Shown here: positions 1 through 7,279 of the stretch, piece after piece | Layout: each line of letters begins with the position of its first letter | How positions within the stretch are numbered: position 1 is the stretch's first letter | DNA from: Azospirillum griseum | GTDB lineage: Bacteria > Pseudomonadota > Alphaproteobacteria > Azospirillales > Azospirillaceae | Direction of reading: 5' to 3' | Length of the DNA: 64,000 nucleotides | NCBI RefSeq assembly: GCF_003966125.1 | Contig: NZ_RXMA01000008.1 | Location: 124,001-188,000 of the forward strand | Notes under the pieces: model-generated | Database searches by the model: none | Seen by the model: only the letters and a program-made list of their open reading frames with translations | What the model was told of the DNA's origin: nothing | Translations under genes and position numbers: made by a program

Positions 1-417
1 AATTTCTTCACCCGCAAGGGCGAGCCGCTGAATCTCGACACCATCCGGCAGAACGACGTGTTCGTCGTGGTGCTGGAGGGGGAGGCGAACACCAAGCTGT
101 TCCACCAGACCGCCGTCACCCATCCGCTGCCCGCCGGGTGGGAGATTGAGAACGCCAAGCTGGGGGCGGGCGGAACCGCCGATCTGCCGTGGCTGGACCA
201 GTTGACCGTTCCCAACAGCGCCGAATCGCGCGACGACCGCTTCGTCGCCGCGCTGGACCTGACGGAGGATCAGGCGCGCTTCAAGCTGGCCTTCATCGTC
301 CGCGCCATCACGCCGGGCGTCTATGAGCTGCCGGGCGCGTCGGTGGAGGACATGTACAAGCCGCGCTTCTTCGCCCGTCAGGCGGTTGGGCGGATCACCG
401 TGCATCCGGCGGAGTGA
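1..417 (+). CDS. Alpha-2-macroglobulin family protein, C-terminal end (partial)
   Basis: The frame is open from the first base of the window and ends at TGA 415-417, so only the last 138 residues are present. The residues resemble the C-terminal part of bacterial alpha-2-macroglobulins (YfhM type), large envelope proteins thought to trap attacking proteases. The main support is position: the next gene, 4 bases downstream, is pbpC, and the yfhM-pbpC pair is a known linkage in proteobacteria, taken to join protease inhibition to cell-wall repair. No thioester motif can be checked because it would lie before the window. The family call is therefore mostly from context. Confidence 0.75.
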   Translation, partial: NFFTRKGEPLNLDTIRQNDVFVVVLEGEANTKLFHQTAVTHPLPAGWEIENAKLGAGGTADLPWLDQLTVPNSAESRDDRFVAALDLTEDQARFKLAFIVRAITPGVYELPGASVEDMYKPRFFARQAVGRITVHPAE

Positions 418-421
418 CCGG

Positions 422-2641
422 GTGGGGGGTGTCCGGTCCCGTCTGTGGTCCCGTTTGCGGTCCAGCCTGTGGCCTTGGCCGCGCGGCGCGGGCATCGGTC
501 CGCGCCGTCGGCTGAGGGCGTTGTTGGCCGTTGGCGGCTTGGTGGCGTTGATGGGGGTTGGGTGTGGGGTTGGGCTGACGCTCGACCGGCTGTTCCCGCC
601 GCCGCTCGACCGGCTGGCCGACCGGTCGGTGACGGTGGTGGACCGCAACGGGGAGCCGTTGCGCGTCTTCACCAACGGGGCCGGGGCGTGGCGGCTGCCG
701 GTGGACCCGGACGCCGTCGCCCCGCTCTTCGTCGATCTGCTGCTGGCCTATGAGGACCGGCGGTTCTGGTCGCATGGCGGGGTGGATCCGCTCGCCCTGC
801 TGCGGGCGCTGGGGCAGAATCTGGGGGCGGGCCGCGTGGTGTCGGGGGCGTCCACCCTGACCATGCAGGTCGCCCGCCTGCTGGAGCCGCGCCCGCGCAC
901 CCTGTCGGCCAAGCTGATCGAGGCGGCGCGCGCCCTGCAATTGGAATGGCGGTACGACAAGCGCGCGATCCTGGGCATGTATCTGACGCTGGCCCCCTAT
1001 GGCGGCAATGTGGAGGGGGTGCGCGCGGCCTCCCTGACCCTGTTCGGCAAACCGCCGACGGAGCTGGACGCGGCGGAAGCCGCCCTGCTGGTGGCGCTGC
1101 CGCAATCGCCCAGCCGTCTGCGCGCCGACCGTTTTCCCGACCGGGCGCGGGCGGCGCGCGACAAGGTGCTCGACCGTGCGGTGCAGGCGGGGGCGCTGTC
1201 GGCCAAGGCGGCGGCGGAGGCGCGGACGGAGCCGGTCCCCGCCGCGCGCCAGCCCTTGCCCGCCGCCGCCGCCCATCTGGCCGACGCGCTGCGGGCGCGC
1301 CGCCCCGGCGACACGCGGTTGGCCACCACGCTGGACGGCGGTCTGCAACGCGCGGTGGAGGCGCTGGCCCGGCGGGAGATGGACAACCTGCACCCGCGCG
1401 CCGGTCTGGCGGCGCTGGTGGTGGACAACCGAACCCGCGCTGTTCTGGCCTATCTCGGCAGCCCCGACCCGCTGGACCACGACCGGCTGGGTCCGATCGA
1501 CATGGTGCGTGCGGTGCGGTCCCCCGGATCGGCGCTGAAGCCCTTCATTTACGGGTTGGGCTTTGACGATGGCCTGATCCATCCGTTGACCCAGGTGTCG
1601 GACGTCTCCACCCGCTTTGGCGACTACGCCCCGCGCAACTTCGACCGGGGCTTCACCGGTGACTTGACGATTGAGGAGGCGTTGCAACGCTCGCTCAACA
1701 TCCCGGCGGTGCTGGTGCTGGACAAGGTGGGGCCGCTGCGCTTCGCCGACGCCCTGCGCCGGGCGGGCGCGCGGCTGGTGCTGCCCAGTCGCAGCACGGT
1801 GCCGGGGCTGCCGGTGGCCCTGGGCGGGGCGTCGATCAACCTGTGGGACATGGCGACGCTGTACAGCGGCTTGGCGCGTGGCGGTCTGGTCGCCCCCCTG
1901 CGGGTGCAGCCGGAGGAGCCGGACGCGGCGGGGGTGCGCTTTCTGTCGCCGGTCGCCGCCCAACAGGTCCGCGCGATTCTGGAGGGCGCGCCGCCGCCGC
2001 CCGGCGTGGTGCAGGCGCAGGAATTGCGCGGGTCCGGCCCCATCGCCTTGAAAACCGGGACCAGCTACGGCTTTCGCGACGCCTGGGCCTTTGGCGTGAC
2101 GGAGCGCTACAGCGTTGGCGTCTGGGTTGGCCGCCCGGACGGCACGCCCAGCCCCGACCGTTATGGCCGCAACACGGCGGCCCCGTTGCTGTTCCACCTG
2201 TTCGACCTGCTGCCCGCCGACCGGGGCCGCCCCGCTGGTCCCGTGACCGCCGAGGCCCCGCCGGAACTGCTGCGCCGCCTGGACGCGGGGGAGGGGGGAC
2301 CGATGGCCGTCGGGGCGCTGGCGCACGGAACTCTGGCGACCAGTTCTGTGGCGACCAGTTCTGTAGCGAACGGGCCGCGCGCCACCGACCGGCTGCGCCT
2401 GGCCTTTCCCGGCGGCGACATGGTGGTGGAGGCGCTGGGGCCGGACGGGCGGGCGGAGCCGCTGACCTTGTCCGCCAGCGGCGGGCGACGCCCCCTGTCC
2501 TGGTTGATCGACGGGCGGCGCATCGCCCTGTCACCCATCGCCCGCGATGTGGTGTGGCGGCCGGAGGGACCGGGGCCGGTGCGCGTCACCGTGCTGGACG
2601 CCGACGGGCGCAGCGACAGCGCCGTGATCGATGTGCGGTGA
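422..2641 (+). CDS. pbpC: Penicillin-binding protein 1C, bifunctional glycosyltransferase/transpeptidase
   Basis: Polymerises and may cross-link peptidoglycan at the outer face of the inner membrane. The 739-residue product has an Arg-rich start and one membrane segment, a GT51 glycosyltransferase domain with the catalytic EDRRFWSHGGVD block (Glu near residue 111) and the GASTLTMQ motif, then a transpeptidase domain with SALK (about 370-373), SLN (424-426) and KTGTS (from 544), and a C-terminal BiPBP_C-like region. I chose GTG 422 because GGAG at 411-414 precedes it by 7 bases; an open frame continues upstream but only inside the preceding gene. A 15-base tandem repeat lies in the linker before the last domain. 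The function of the family is well known; specific biology here is inferred. Confidence 0.93.
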   Translation: MGGVRSRLWSRLRSSLWPWPRGAGIGPRRRLRALLAVGGLVALMGVGCGVGLTLDRLFPPPLDRLADRSVTVVDRNGEPLRVFTNGAGAWRLPVDPDAVAPLFVDLLLAYEDRRFWSHGGVDPLALLRALGQNLGAGRVVSGASTLTMQVARLLEPRPRTLSAKLIEAARALQLEWRYDKRAILGMYLTLAPYGGNVEGVRAASLTLFGKPPTELDAAEAALLVALPQSPSRLRADRFPDRARAARDKVLDRAVQAGALSAKAAAEARTEPVPAARQPLPAAAAHLADALRARRPGDTRLATTLDGGLQRAVEALARREMDNLHPRAGLAALVVDNRTRAVLAYLGSPDPLDHDRLGPIDMVRAVRSPGSALKPFIYGLGFDDGLIHPLTQVSDVSTRFGDYAPRNFDRGFTGDLTIEEALQRSLNIPAVLVLDKVGPLRFADALRRAGARLVLPSRSTVPGLPVALGGASINLWDMATLYSGLARGGLVAPLRVQPEEPDAAGVRFLSPVAAQQVRAILEGAPPPPGVVQAQELRGSGPIALKTGTSYGFRDAWAFGVTERYSVGVWVGRPDGTPSPDRYGRNTAAPLLFHLFDLLPADRGRPAGPVTAEAPPELLRRLDAGEGGPMAVGALAHGTLATSSVATSSVANGPRATDRLRLAFPGGDMVVEALGPDGRAEPLTLSASGGRRPLSWLIDGRRIALSPIARDVVWRPEGPGPVRVTVLDADGRSDSAVIDVR
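2335..2364 (+). repeat. Tandem 15-base repeat inside pbpC
   Basis: The unit GGCGACCAGTTCTGT occurs twice in a row (2335-2349 and 2350-2364), followed by a decayed third copy. It is in frame and encodes a repeated Ala-Thr-Ser-Ser-Val in the linker between the transpeptidase and the C-terminal domain. Confidence 0.85.
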
Positions 2642-2668
2642 GGTCGCGGCGTGAACCGGGAACGCGGG

Positions 2669-2902
2669 TCAGGACGCCTTGAGCAGCGGCGTGGGGCGGC
2701 GGCCGGTCGGCGCGGCGCTGGTGGTCGCGGTCTGTTGCAGGCTCCACACCCGCGAGCGGACGCGCATCTGCTTCTGACAATCGGTCGAGCAATAGAGCGG
2801 GGCCGGGCCGCGCAGCGATGGCCGCACAAAGGGGCGGCCGCAGCAGGCGCAGTGCAGTTGACGGGCGGGGTTGGTCTGGCCCTTGCGGGCGGCGGTGGTC
2901 AT
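2669..2902 (-). CDS. Small putative zinc-finger protein
   Basis: A 77-residue protein with C18-A-C-C21 and, after 16 residues, C38-S-T-D-C42, in a context (CCGRPF...YCSTDCQK) like the treble-clef zinc ribbons of small bacterial proteins such as DUF2256. The rest is basic and low in complexity. No clear ribosome-binding site precedes the ATG. It is convergent with pbpC and divergent from the copper-type genes. The metal site is read from the Cys pattern; a role in nucleic-acid binding is only a guess. Confidence 0.6.
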   Translation of the reverse strand: MTTAARKGQTNPARQLHCACCGRPFVRPSLRGPAPLYCSTDCQKQMRVRSRVWSLQQTATTSAAPTGRRPTPLLKAS

Positions 2903-3057
2903 GACGGTGAAAGGAGTGGTTCCGGTTGGCGCGCACTATAGGCGCGGAATGTTGCAACTTCATGCTCGGGAAAACGCCTATCACCCTTGGGGGAGGCGCA
3001 TAACCACAAGGGGGATGGGGGTGCGGTTGACCAGGTCGGTTGGCCGGTCTATCTGAG

Positions 3058-3513
3058 ATGGGACTCTCGCGGGGGATGAACAGGGTGCGGCGGACGCTGG
3101 CGCACTGGGTCGGGCGGTTGGGCGTGGCGGTGGCGTTGACCATCGCGGCGGTGCTTGGCCTTGCCCTGAGTCCCACCACCGCCCTGGCCACGACCGACGG
3201 GCACGCCGCCCATCACCACACCGCGCCCCACCACACCGCGCCCGCGTCTCCGCCATCCGGTGCCGCGCCGCAAGCGCAACTGTCGGTCTGGTCCGGCGAG
3301 TCCTCCACCCCCTGCTGTCCGTCCTGGACTCATGGCCGGATGGCGGCCTTTTGCTGCGCGGCGGCGGGGTGTCTGGCCGTGCCGGTCGGGTTGCCGGTCT
3401 GTGGCTTGCCGCCGCAGCGGGTCGGGTTGACCGCCGCCACCCGACCGATGGGGCAGGCCATGCCCGAGGGAATCGGCGTGCCGCCCGATCCGCCGCCGCC
3501 GCGCCAGGGCTGA
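3058..3513 (+). CDS. Small exported Cys/His-rich protein beside a copper oxidase
   Basis: The product (about 151 residues; ATG 3076 is an alternative start) has a signal-like hydrophobic stretch ending near an ALA site, then a His-rich part (HAAHHHTAPHHTAP), then two Cys clusters (PCCPSW, FCCAAAGC) and a Pro-rich tail. His and paired Cys are what one expects of a metal-binding secreted protein. A multicopper oxidase starts 74 bases downstream on the same strand, so a role in copper handling, perhaps as a sensor peptide or chaperone, is likely but inferred. I do not recognise a named family. Confidence 0.55.
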   Translation: MGLSRGMNRVRRTLAHWVGRLGVAVALTIAAVLGLALSPTTALATTDGHAAHHHTAPHHTAPASPPSGAAPQAQLSVWSGESSTPCCPSWTHGRMAAFCCAAAGCLAVPVGLPVCGLPPQRVGLTAATRPMGQAMPEGIGVPPDPPPPRQG

Positions 3514-3587
3514 GCGACCGCGCGCGGGCCGCGTCTGGCCCGCCTCTTCGTCGTTGTTGGTCCTGCCCTTGTGTTTGGAGGCCGTTC

Positions 3588-5129
3588 ATGGCTCTCACCC
3601 TGTCGCGCCGTCAGCTTTTGACGGCCACGGCGGCCGTTGGTTGCGCCGCTGTTGTTCCCGCTGTTCCCGTGCGCGCCGCGCCCGGTTCCATCACCCGTCT
3701 GGCGGTGGAGCGCCGCAACTTGGTGGTGAAGGGCAAGCCGGCCACCGTGTTCGGCATTCGTCAACCCAACGGAACCGCTGGTCTGGTTCTGGACCCCGGC
3801 GCGCGTTTCCGTGTCGATCTCATCAACCGCGCCGGGGAGGACACGGTCATCCATTGGCACGGCCAGACGCCGCCCTATGTGCAGGATGGGGTGGTGGACG
3901 CCAACCGTCCGGCGATCCGCGACGGCGCGTCGGCGTCCTATGATTTCGCCGCGCGGCCCGGCACCCATTGGATGCACTCCCATCATGGCTTGCAGGAACA
4001 GCGGCTGATGGCCGCCCCGCTCATCGTGCGGACGGAGGAGGATCGCCGCGCCGACGAACAGGAGATCGTGGTGTTGCTGCACGATTTCTCGTTCCGCGAT
4101 CCGGCGGAGATCCTGGCCGGTCTGACCGGCGGCGCGCCGGTGATGGACCATGCGGCGATGGGCCATGGGGCGATGGGCGATGGGGCCGCCAAACCCGCAC
4201 CAACTCCCGATCATGCCGCCATGGGCCATGGGGCCATGAATCATGGAAGCATGAACCACAGCACCATGGCTCACGGTGCGGCGACGGGTCATTCCGGTCA
4301 CGCGATGGCGGGCATGGATTTGAACGATGTTGATTACGACGCCTATCTCGCCAACGACCGCACGCTTGACGATCCGGATGTGCATCGTGTGGAGCGCGGC
4401 GGCCGGGTGCGGTTGCGCCTCATCAACGGGGCGACCTCGACCGCCTTTCACATCGACCTCGGGGCCTTGACCGGTCAGGTGATCGCGGTGGATGGCGTGC
4501 CGGTGCAACCGGTGACGGGGCGTCGCTTCGGCATGGCGATGGGGCAACGGCTCGACATCCGCCTGTCCATTCCGTCGCAGGGGGGAGCCTTTCCCATCCT
4601 GGCGCTGCGGGAAGGGGCGGTGGAGCGCACCGGGGTCATTCTGGCGACCGCCGGGGCGGCGGTGGGCAAGCAGGCGGATCGGTCCAAGACCGCCGTTGGC
4701 GCTCTCGATCTGGCGGTGGAGCGGATTCTGACTCCCTTGGTTCCCTTGGCCGATCGCCGGGCGGATGTGACCGCGCGGCTGCGGTTGACCGGCGGGATGA
4801 TGCCCTATGTCTGGAGTCTGGACGATCGCCCCTTCGGATCGCACGAGCCGATGCGGGTGACACCGGGGCAACGGGTGGTGCTGACCTTCGACAACGCGTC
4901 GGGCATGTCGCACCCGATGCATGTGCACGGCCATACGTTCCAGGTGATCGCCATCGACGGGCGGCCCATCGCTGGGGCGGTGCGCGACACCGTGCTGGTC
5001 CCCGACCGGGGCAGCGTGACGATTGCCTTTGACGCCGACAATCCGGGGCGCTGGCCGGTGCACTGCCACAATCTGCTGCACATGGCGACCGGCATGATGA
5101 CCGAACTGGTCTATGACGGTTACGCCTGA
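3588..5129 (+). CDS. Multicopper oxidase, CopA/CueO type, with Met/His-rich loop
   Basis: Predicted periplasmic copper oxidase that would oxidise Cu(I). The 513-residue product begins with a Tat-type signal (SRRQLL, residues 6-11). Cupredoxin copper ligands are all present: HWHG (89-92), HSHHG (130-134), HPMHVHGH (from 442) and HCHNLLHMATGM (492-503), where C493 is the type 1 Cys and M503 the likely axial ligand. Between domains 1 and 2, residues about 186-243 form a Met/His-rich insertion with repeated DHAAMGHGAM units, as in PcoA/CopA proteins. TTTGGAGG at 3574-3581 sets the ATG at 3588. It probably forms a unit with the Cys/His-rich gene just upstream. Laccase-like activity on phenols is the alternative. 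Confidence 0.9.
   Translation: MALTLSRRQLLTATAAVGCAAVVPAVPVRAAPGSITRLAVERRNLVVKGKPATVFGIRQPNGTAGLVLDPGARFRVDLINRAGEDTVIHWHGQTPPYVQDGVVDANRPAIRDGASASYDFAARPGTHWMHSHHGLQEQRLMAAPLIVRTEEDRRADEQEIVVLLHDFSFRDPAEILAGLTGGAPVMDHAAMGHGAMGDGAAKPAPTPDHAAMGHGAMNHGSMNHSTMAHGAATGHSGHAMAGMDLNDVDYDAYLANDRTLDDPDVHRVERGGRVRLRLINGATSTAFHIDLGALTGQVIAVDGVPVQPVTGRRFGMAMGQRLDIRLSIPSQGGAFPILALREGAVERTGVILATAGAAVGKQADRSKTAVGALDLAVERILTPLVPLADRRADVTARLRLTGGMMPYVWSLDDRPFGSHEPMRVTPGQRVVLTFDNASGMSHPMHVHGHTFQVIAIDGRPIAGAVRDTVLVPDRGSVTIAFDADNPGRWPVHCHNLLHMATGMMTELVYDGYA
4143..4316 (+). repeat. Met/His-rich repeat region of the multicopper oxidase
   Basis: DNA coding for residues about 186-243, rich in ATGGGCCATGG-like units, giving repeated D-H-A-A-M-G-H-G-A-M and N-H-G/S-M blocks. 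Two copies of the 10-residue unit are exact. Confidence 0.8.
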
Positions 5130-5135
5130 GCGCGC

Positions 5136-5351
5136 TCAGTAATGGGGTGGGGGACGGTCGTCCTGCGGCGAACGGCCCCCGCCGAACTCCACCTCCGCCA
5201 TCTGTTCGCGCAGGCGGCGCAGTTGGGCGGTCAGCCGGTCGATGGTGCGGCCCTGCTCGAACAGGAGCTGGGACATGTCCTCCGCCATCTTTTCGTGATG
5301 GGCAAGGCGGCTTTCCAGATCGGTCAGGCGCTGGTCAAGGGCGGTGTCCAT
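5136..5351 (-). CDS. slyX: SlyX family coiled-coil protein
   Basis: A 71-residue protein starting MDTALDQRLTDLESRLAHHE, with continuous heptads and a proline-rich tail ending in PPPHY, which is typical of SlyX. The function of the family is unknown; it was named from its neighbourhood to the peptidyl-prolyl isomerase gene slyD in enterics. The ATG at 5349-5351 fits the family length; longer in-frame versions add a sequence unlike SlyX. It is convergent with the multicopper oxidase and lies 117 bases downstream of mntH. Confidence 0.88.
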   Translation of the reverse strand: MDTALDQRLTDLESRLAHHEKMAEDMSQLLFEQGRTIDRLTAQLRRLREQMAEVEFGGGRSPQDDRPPPHY

Positions 5352-5468
5352 GGCGGCGCTCCGGTTCGCAAGGGTGGGGTGATCAATGGGCGGCAAGATG
5401 GACCATTCCGCCCGCGCCGTCACCCCCCACCGCTTTGATGGCGGATCGCTGGTAACAACGCCCGTCAA

Positions 5469-6743
5469 TCACGACGCCAGGGCGGTGGTTCCGGCCATCC
5501 AGCCCGACAGGCCGGTCAGCACCAGGGCCAGAACGCTGGCGAACCGCAGGGCCAGCGGCCCCAGCGCCAAGCCGCCCATCAGCCGCTGGTCGCGCAACAA
5601 CAGCAGCATCGGCAGCAGGATGAAGGGCAGGGTCAGCGCCAACACCACCTGACTCAGCACCAGCAGGCCGTCGGCGGCCTCGTCGCCCGCACCGCTCAGG
5701 ATCGCCAGGGCGGGGATCAGGGCGGCGCTGCGGGTGATGGCGGCGCGGACCAGAGGCGGCAGCCGGATGTCCAAAAAGCCTTCGGTCACAATCTGTCCGG
5801 CCATGGTCCCGGTGGTGGTGGAGCTTTGCCCGGCGGCCAGCAAGGCCACGGCGAAGATCAGCGCCGCCCCGCCGCCGATGCTGGTGTTCAACAGCGCGTG
5901 GGCGTCCTCGATCCCCGGCGCGGGTCCGGTGGCGGCCACGCTTTGGAAGGCGACGGCGGCCACCGCCAGGATCGCGCCGTTGACCAGACCGGCCAGCGCC
6001 AGCGCGGCGGTCAGGTCGATGGTCAGCCAGCGCGCCATCGTCCGCCGGTCCGGCTCCGGCGTGTCGGCCAGACGGGCGCGGACCAGACCCGAATGCAGGA
6101 ACAGATTGTGCGGCATCACCGTGGCCCCGACGATGCCCAGCGACAGATACAGCATCTCCGGGTCGCGGGCCATCTCCAGGCTGGGGACCATCCCGGCCAG
6201 CAGCGCGCCCGGGTCCGGCTTGGCGATCAGCAACTCCCAGCCAAAGCACGCCACCACCACCAGCATCAGCGCGCCGACCACCAGCTCCGGCGCGCGGCCG
6301 CGCGCGCCCGGCAGGGCCAGAATGCCGAAGGTGATGGCGGCGGCGACGATCACCCCGGCCAGCATCGGCACCCCGAACAGCAGCTTCAGCGCGATGGCGC
6401 TGCCCAGCAGTTCGGCCAGATCGGTGGCGATCATCGCCAACTCCGACACCGCCCAGATCGTCATCGCCACCGGGCGGGGAAAGCGGTTGCGGATCAGCCG
6501 GGCCAAATCCTGGCCGCTGGCCAGCGTCAGGCGGACGATCAGCGTTTGCAGGAAGATGCCCGCCAGACTGGCCATCAGCACGGCGGCCAGCAGGGCAAAG
6601 CCAAAGCGCGACCCGGCGGCGATGTCGGTCGCCCAATTGCCCGGATCCATGTAGCCGACGGCGACGACGAACCCCGGCCCGAGCATGGTCAGGAACCGGC
6701 GGGTGGCGACGGGGCGCTCTGCGGTGGGGATGGATGCGGACAC
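5469..6743 (-). CDS. mntH: NRAMP family Mn2+/Fe2+ transporter
   Basis: Inner-membrane proton-coupled importer of divalent Mn and Fe. The 424-residue product is almost wholly hydrophobic (about 11 membrane segments). It has the metal-site motif DPGNWATD in the first segment and MPHNLFLHS in the sixth, both hallmarks of NRAMP proteins. I place the start at GTG 6743 because GGAG (6752-6755) lies 8 bases before it; the ATG at 6803 has no such site. About 145 bases upstream of the start is a Fur-type palindrome, in keeping with metal control. No partner gene is needed. MntH is the usual name, but iron may be the main cargo. Confidence 0.93.
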   Translation of the reverse strand: MSASIPTAERPVATRRFLTMLGPGFVVAVGYMDPGNWATDIAAGSRFGFALLAAVLMASLAGIFLQTLIVRLTLASGQDLARLIRNRFPRPVAMTIWAVSELAMIATDLAELLGSAIALKLLFGVPMLAGVIVAAAITFGILALPGARGRAPELVVGALMLVVVACFGWELLIAKPDPGALLAGMVPSLEMARDPEMLYLSLGIVGATVMPHNLFLHSGLVRARLADTPEPDRRTMARWLTIDLTAALALAGLVNGAILAVAAVAFQSVAATGPAPGIEDAHALLNTSIGGGAALIFAVALLAAGQSSTTTGTMAGQIVTEGFLDIRLPPLVRAAITRSAALIPALAILSGAGDEAADGLLVLSQVVLALTLPFILLPMLLLLRDQRLMGGLALGPLALRFASVLALVLTGLSGWMAGTTALAS

Positions 6744-6886
6744 GCCGGACACTCCTGCACTTTGTGGCTCTGAACCTTTGGCGCGAGACCACGGGAAACA
6801 CACGTCGGCCCAATCCTGCGGCGGTTTTGCCCTTCACTCCAATCTATTGTTTCTAAAGACCCGATAGGTCCATTCTATCAAAAATA

Positions 6887-6901
6887 TGAGAATAACTATC
6901 A
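6887..6901 (-). promoter_or_regulatory. Putative Fur-family (Fur/Mur) operator upstream of mntH
   Basis: TGAGAATAACTATCA is a 7-1-7 imperfect palindrome in which 5 of 7 arm positions pair, the same layout as TGATAATnATTATCA Fur sites. It sits in an AT-rich stretch (6872-6915) about 145 bases before the mntH start. Binding is inferred. Confidence 0.5.
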
Positions 6902-6934
6902 ATATCATACATAAGTTGGGCGCGCCAGACCGGA

Positions 6935-6954
6935 GCGCGCGACCCGTCGCGCGC
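6935..6954 (-). other. Perfect GC hairpin in the region upstream of mntH
   Basis: GCGCGCGA (6935-6942), a four-base loop CCCG, then TCGCGCGC (6947-6954): an 8-bp perfect stem. No T-run follows on either strand, so it is not a standard terminator. Confidence 0.55.
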
Positions 6955-7134
6955 AAGATGGAAAACCGTCGGACACCCTCGGGTGGAGTTCCCAATGAAA
7001 AAGGTGAGGGTCACTTGAGGCCATGCCAAGGAACAAGAAACAATCTCAAACCCGCTTGAAACAGGACCGGATGCTGACAAGTCTCGTTTGCAACAGACTG
7101 AGATTCTAACTTTACACCTGTGTTGTCCTCTGCC

Positions 7135-7173
7135 GGACCAGCAGGTCGCGCGATTTGCGCAGCCTGCTGGTCC
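7135..7173 (-). other. 11-bp perfect inverted repeat between glmS and mntH
   Basis: GGACCAGCAGG (7135-7145) and CCTGCTGGTCC (7163-7173) are exact inverted copies; between them a second GCGC/GCGC stem can form. It lies 110-145 bases after the glmS stop on the reverse strand. It could end glmS transcription, act as a processing site, or belong to a small RNA. The rest of the 6744-7279 gap shows no gene I can support. Confidence 0.5.
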
Positions 7174-7227
7174 AGGGCCTTGCCCCTCTTCACGAATGGT
7201 TTTACAGAGGATGACGGCATCAGCTTG

Positions 7228-7247
7228 CCACCGTACCAGGACGGTGG
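7228..7247 (-). terminator. Hairpin just downstream of glmS
   Basis: CCACCGT (7228-7234), loop ACCAGG, ACGGTGG (7241-7247), 33 bases beyond the glmS stop. It has no T-run, so as a terminator it would be weak or Rho-assisted. Confidence 0.4.
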
Positions 7248-7279
7248 AAGGGTCGTCCGCCACCTCACCTTGGTTCACA

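Noticed and set aside
2984..3012. CCCTTG...CAAGGG inverted repeat upstream of the copper-type genes as a CueR operator
   Set aside because: Arm spacing (17 bases) is longer than in MerR-family copper sites and no -35/-10 pair is placed as needed.
6853..7278. A 141-codon reverse frame between glmS and mntH
   Set aside because: Irregular composition, no ribosome site, and it covers strong hairpins and the Fur-type palindrome. Better read as non-coding.
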